Assembly (NCBI GenBank): GCA_023437285.1
Contig: JAEZGP010000475.1
Location: 1 to 7,780 of the forward strand
Source: Actinomycetes bacterium
GTDB lineage: Bacteria; Actinomycetota; Actinomycetes; Mycobacteriales; Micromonosporaceae
Direction: 5' to 3'
Length of the DNA: 7,780 bases
The notes beneath the pieces are model-generated. The model was not told the origin of the DNA. It searched no databases and worked only from the letters and a program-made list of their open reading frames with translations. The position numbers and the translations under genes are program-made. Shown here piece after piece: positions 7,748-7,780 of this stretch (position 1 is its first letter; each line of letters opens with the position of its first letter).

Positions 7748-7759
7748 TGTGATCTCACA
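7748..7759. repeat. Short dyad TGTGA-TC-TCACA
   Basis: Perfect 5-bp arms with a 2-bp centre begin 6 bp after the 50-nt inverted repeat. It could be a regulator half-site pair, for example of GntR type, or part of the same repeated element. It is short enough to occur by chance. Confidence 0.3.
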
Positions 7760-7780
7760 AATGGGGCGAACCAGACATTA

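Larger units (their letters stand above)
7364..7780. other. 417-bp region without a convincing gene
   Basis: After the c-di-GMP gene no reading frame resembles a known protein. One plus-strand frame with an ATG at 7467 stays open to the window edge, about 104 codons. Minus-strand frames of 100 and 122 codons also exist. All are rich in Arg, Ser, Ala and Pro, without recognisable motifs, and cross the inverted repeat at 7693-7742. The plus ATG has only a weak CAGG before it. The region may be plain intergenic DNA, a decayed gene, or the edge of an element that continues beyond the window. Confidence 0.5.

Noticed and set aside
7346..7758. Minus-strand frames of 100 and 122 codons after the c-di-GMP gene
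   Set aside because: No domain or signature residues, overlapping low-complexity Arg/Ser/Ala-rich translations, and part of the sequence is simply the palindrome translated. A decayed gene remains possible.
7748..7759. CRP-like binding site
   Set aside because: The arms resemble TGTGA/TCACA but the spacer is 2 bp rather than 6, so it does not fit a CRP site.
7467..7780. Plus-strand frame open to the window edge, starting at ATG 7467
   Set aside because: It has no recognisable motif, a weak ribosome site and atypical composition, and it crosses the large hairpin. It cannot be excluded without the sequence beyond 7780.
7364..7780. tRNA gene or attachment site near the window end
   Set aside because: No cloverleaf or GGTTCGA-type T-loop context could be assembled on either strand.

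Overview
The window is very GC-rich. Third codon positions are almost all G or C, GTG starts occur, genes overlap by GTGA, and several starts look leaderless. An F420-dependent oxidoreductase-family gene and a small Cys protein of a type I know from actinomycetes also point to a high-GC actinomycete. The style suggests Streptomyces or Micromonosporaceae relatives, but the genus cannot be fixed from this sequence.

Left part (1-1300, minus strand): a complete MoxR-type AAA+ ATPase, with a GTGA overlap into the first 16 codons of a downstream gene that runs off the window. By the usual gene order this would be a DUF58 protein. A candidate promoter with an inverted repeat over its -10 lies upstream. 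The 370-bp gap to the next gene (1152-1521) holds that promoter and two hairpin-forming sequences but no convincing gene.

Middle (1522-3384): three plus-strand genes run close together. They encode a 66-aa Cys-containing actinobacterial protein, a hotdog thioesterase with the FlK-type Thr/Glu/His spacing, and an MBL-fold metallohydrolase. They meet a minus-strand deazaflavin (F420)-dependent nitroreductase-family gene tail to tail, and the two stop codons share an 8-bp palindrome.

Right part (3531-7363): a two-gene operon with a 4-nt overlap. The first gene encodes a FIST-domain sensor protein. The second encodes an 883-aa GAF-GAF-PAS-GGDEF-EAL protein that keeps the diguanylate cyclase motif, the inhibitory I-site and the full set of EAL phosphodiesterase residues. 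The likely reading is a stand-alone ligand sensor, possibly related to NosP-type FIST proteins, working with a c-di-GMP turnover enzyme. This is the most interesting unit in the window.

The last 417 bp (7364-7780) have no convincing gene. They carry a weak terminator-like hairpin at the stop codon of the c-di-GMP gene and, near the window end, a 50-nt in-register near-perfect inverted repeat followed by a short TGTGA/TCACA dyad.
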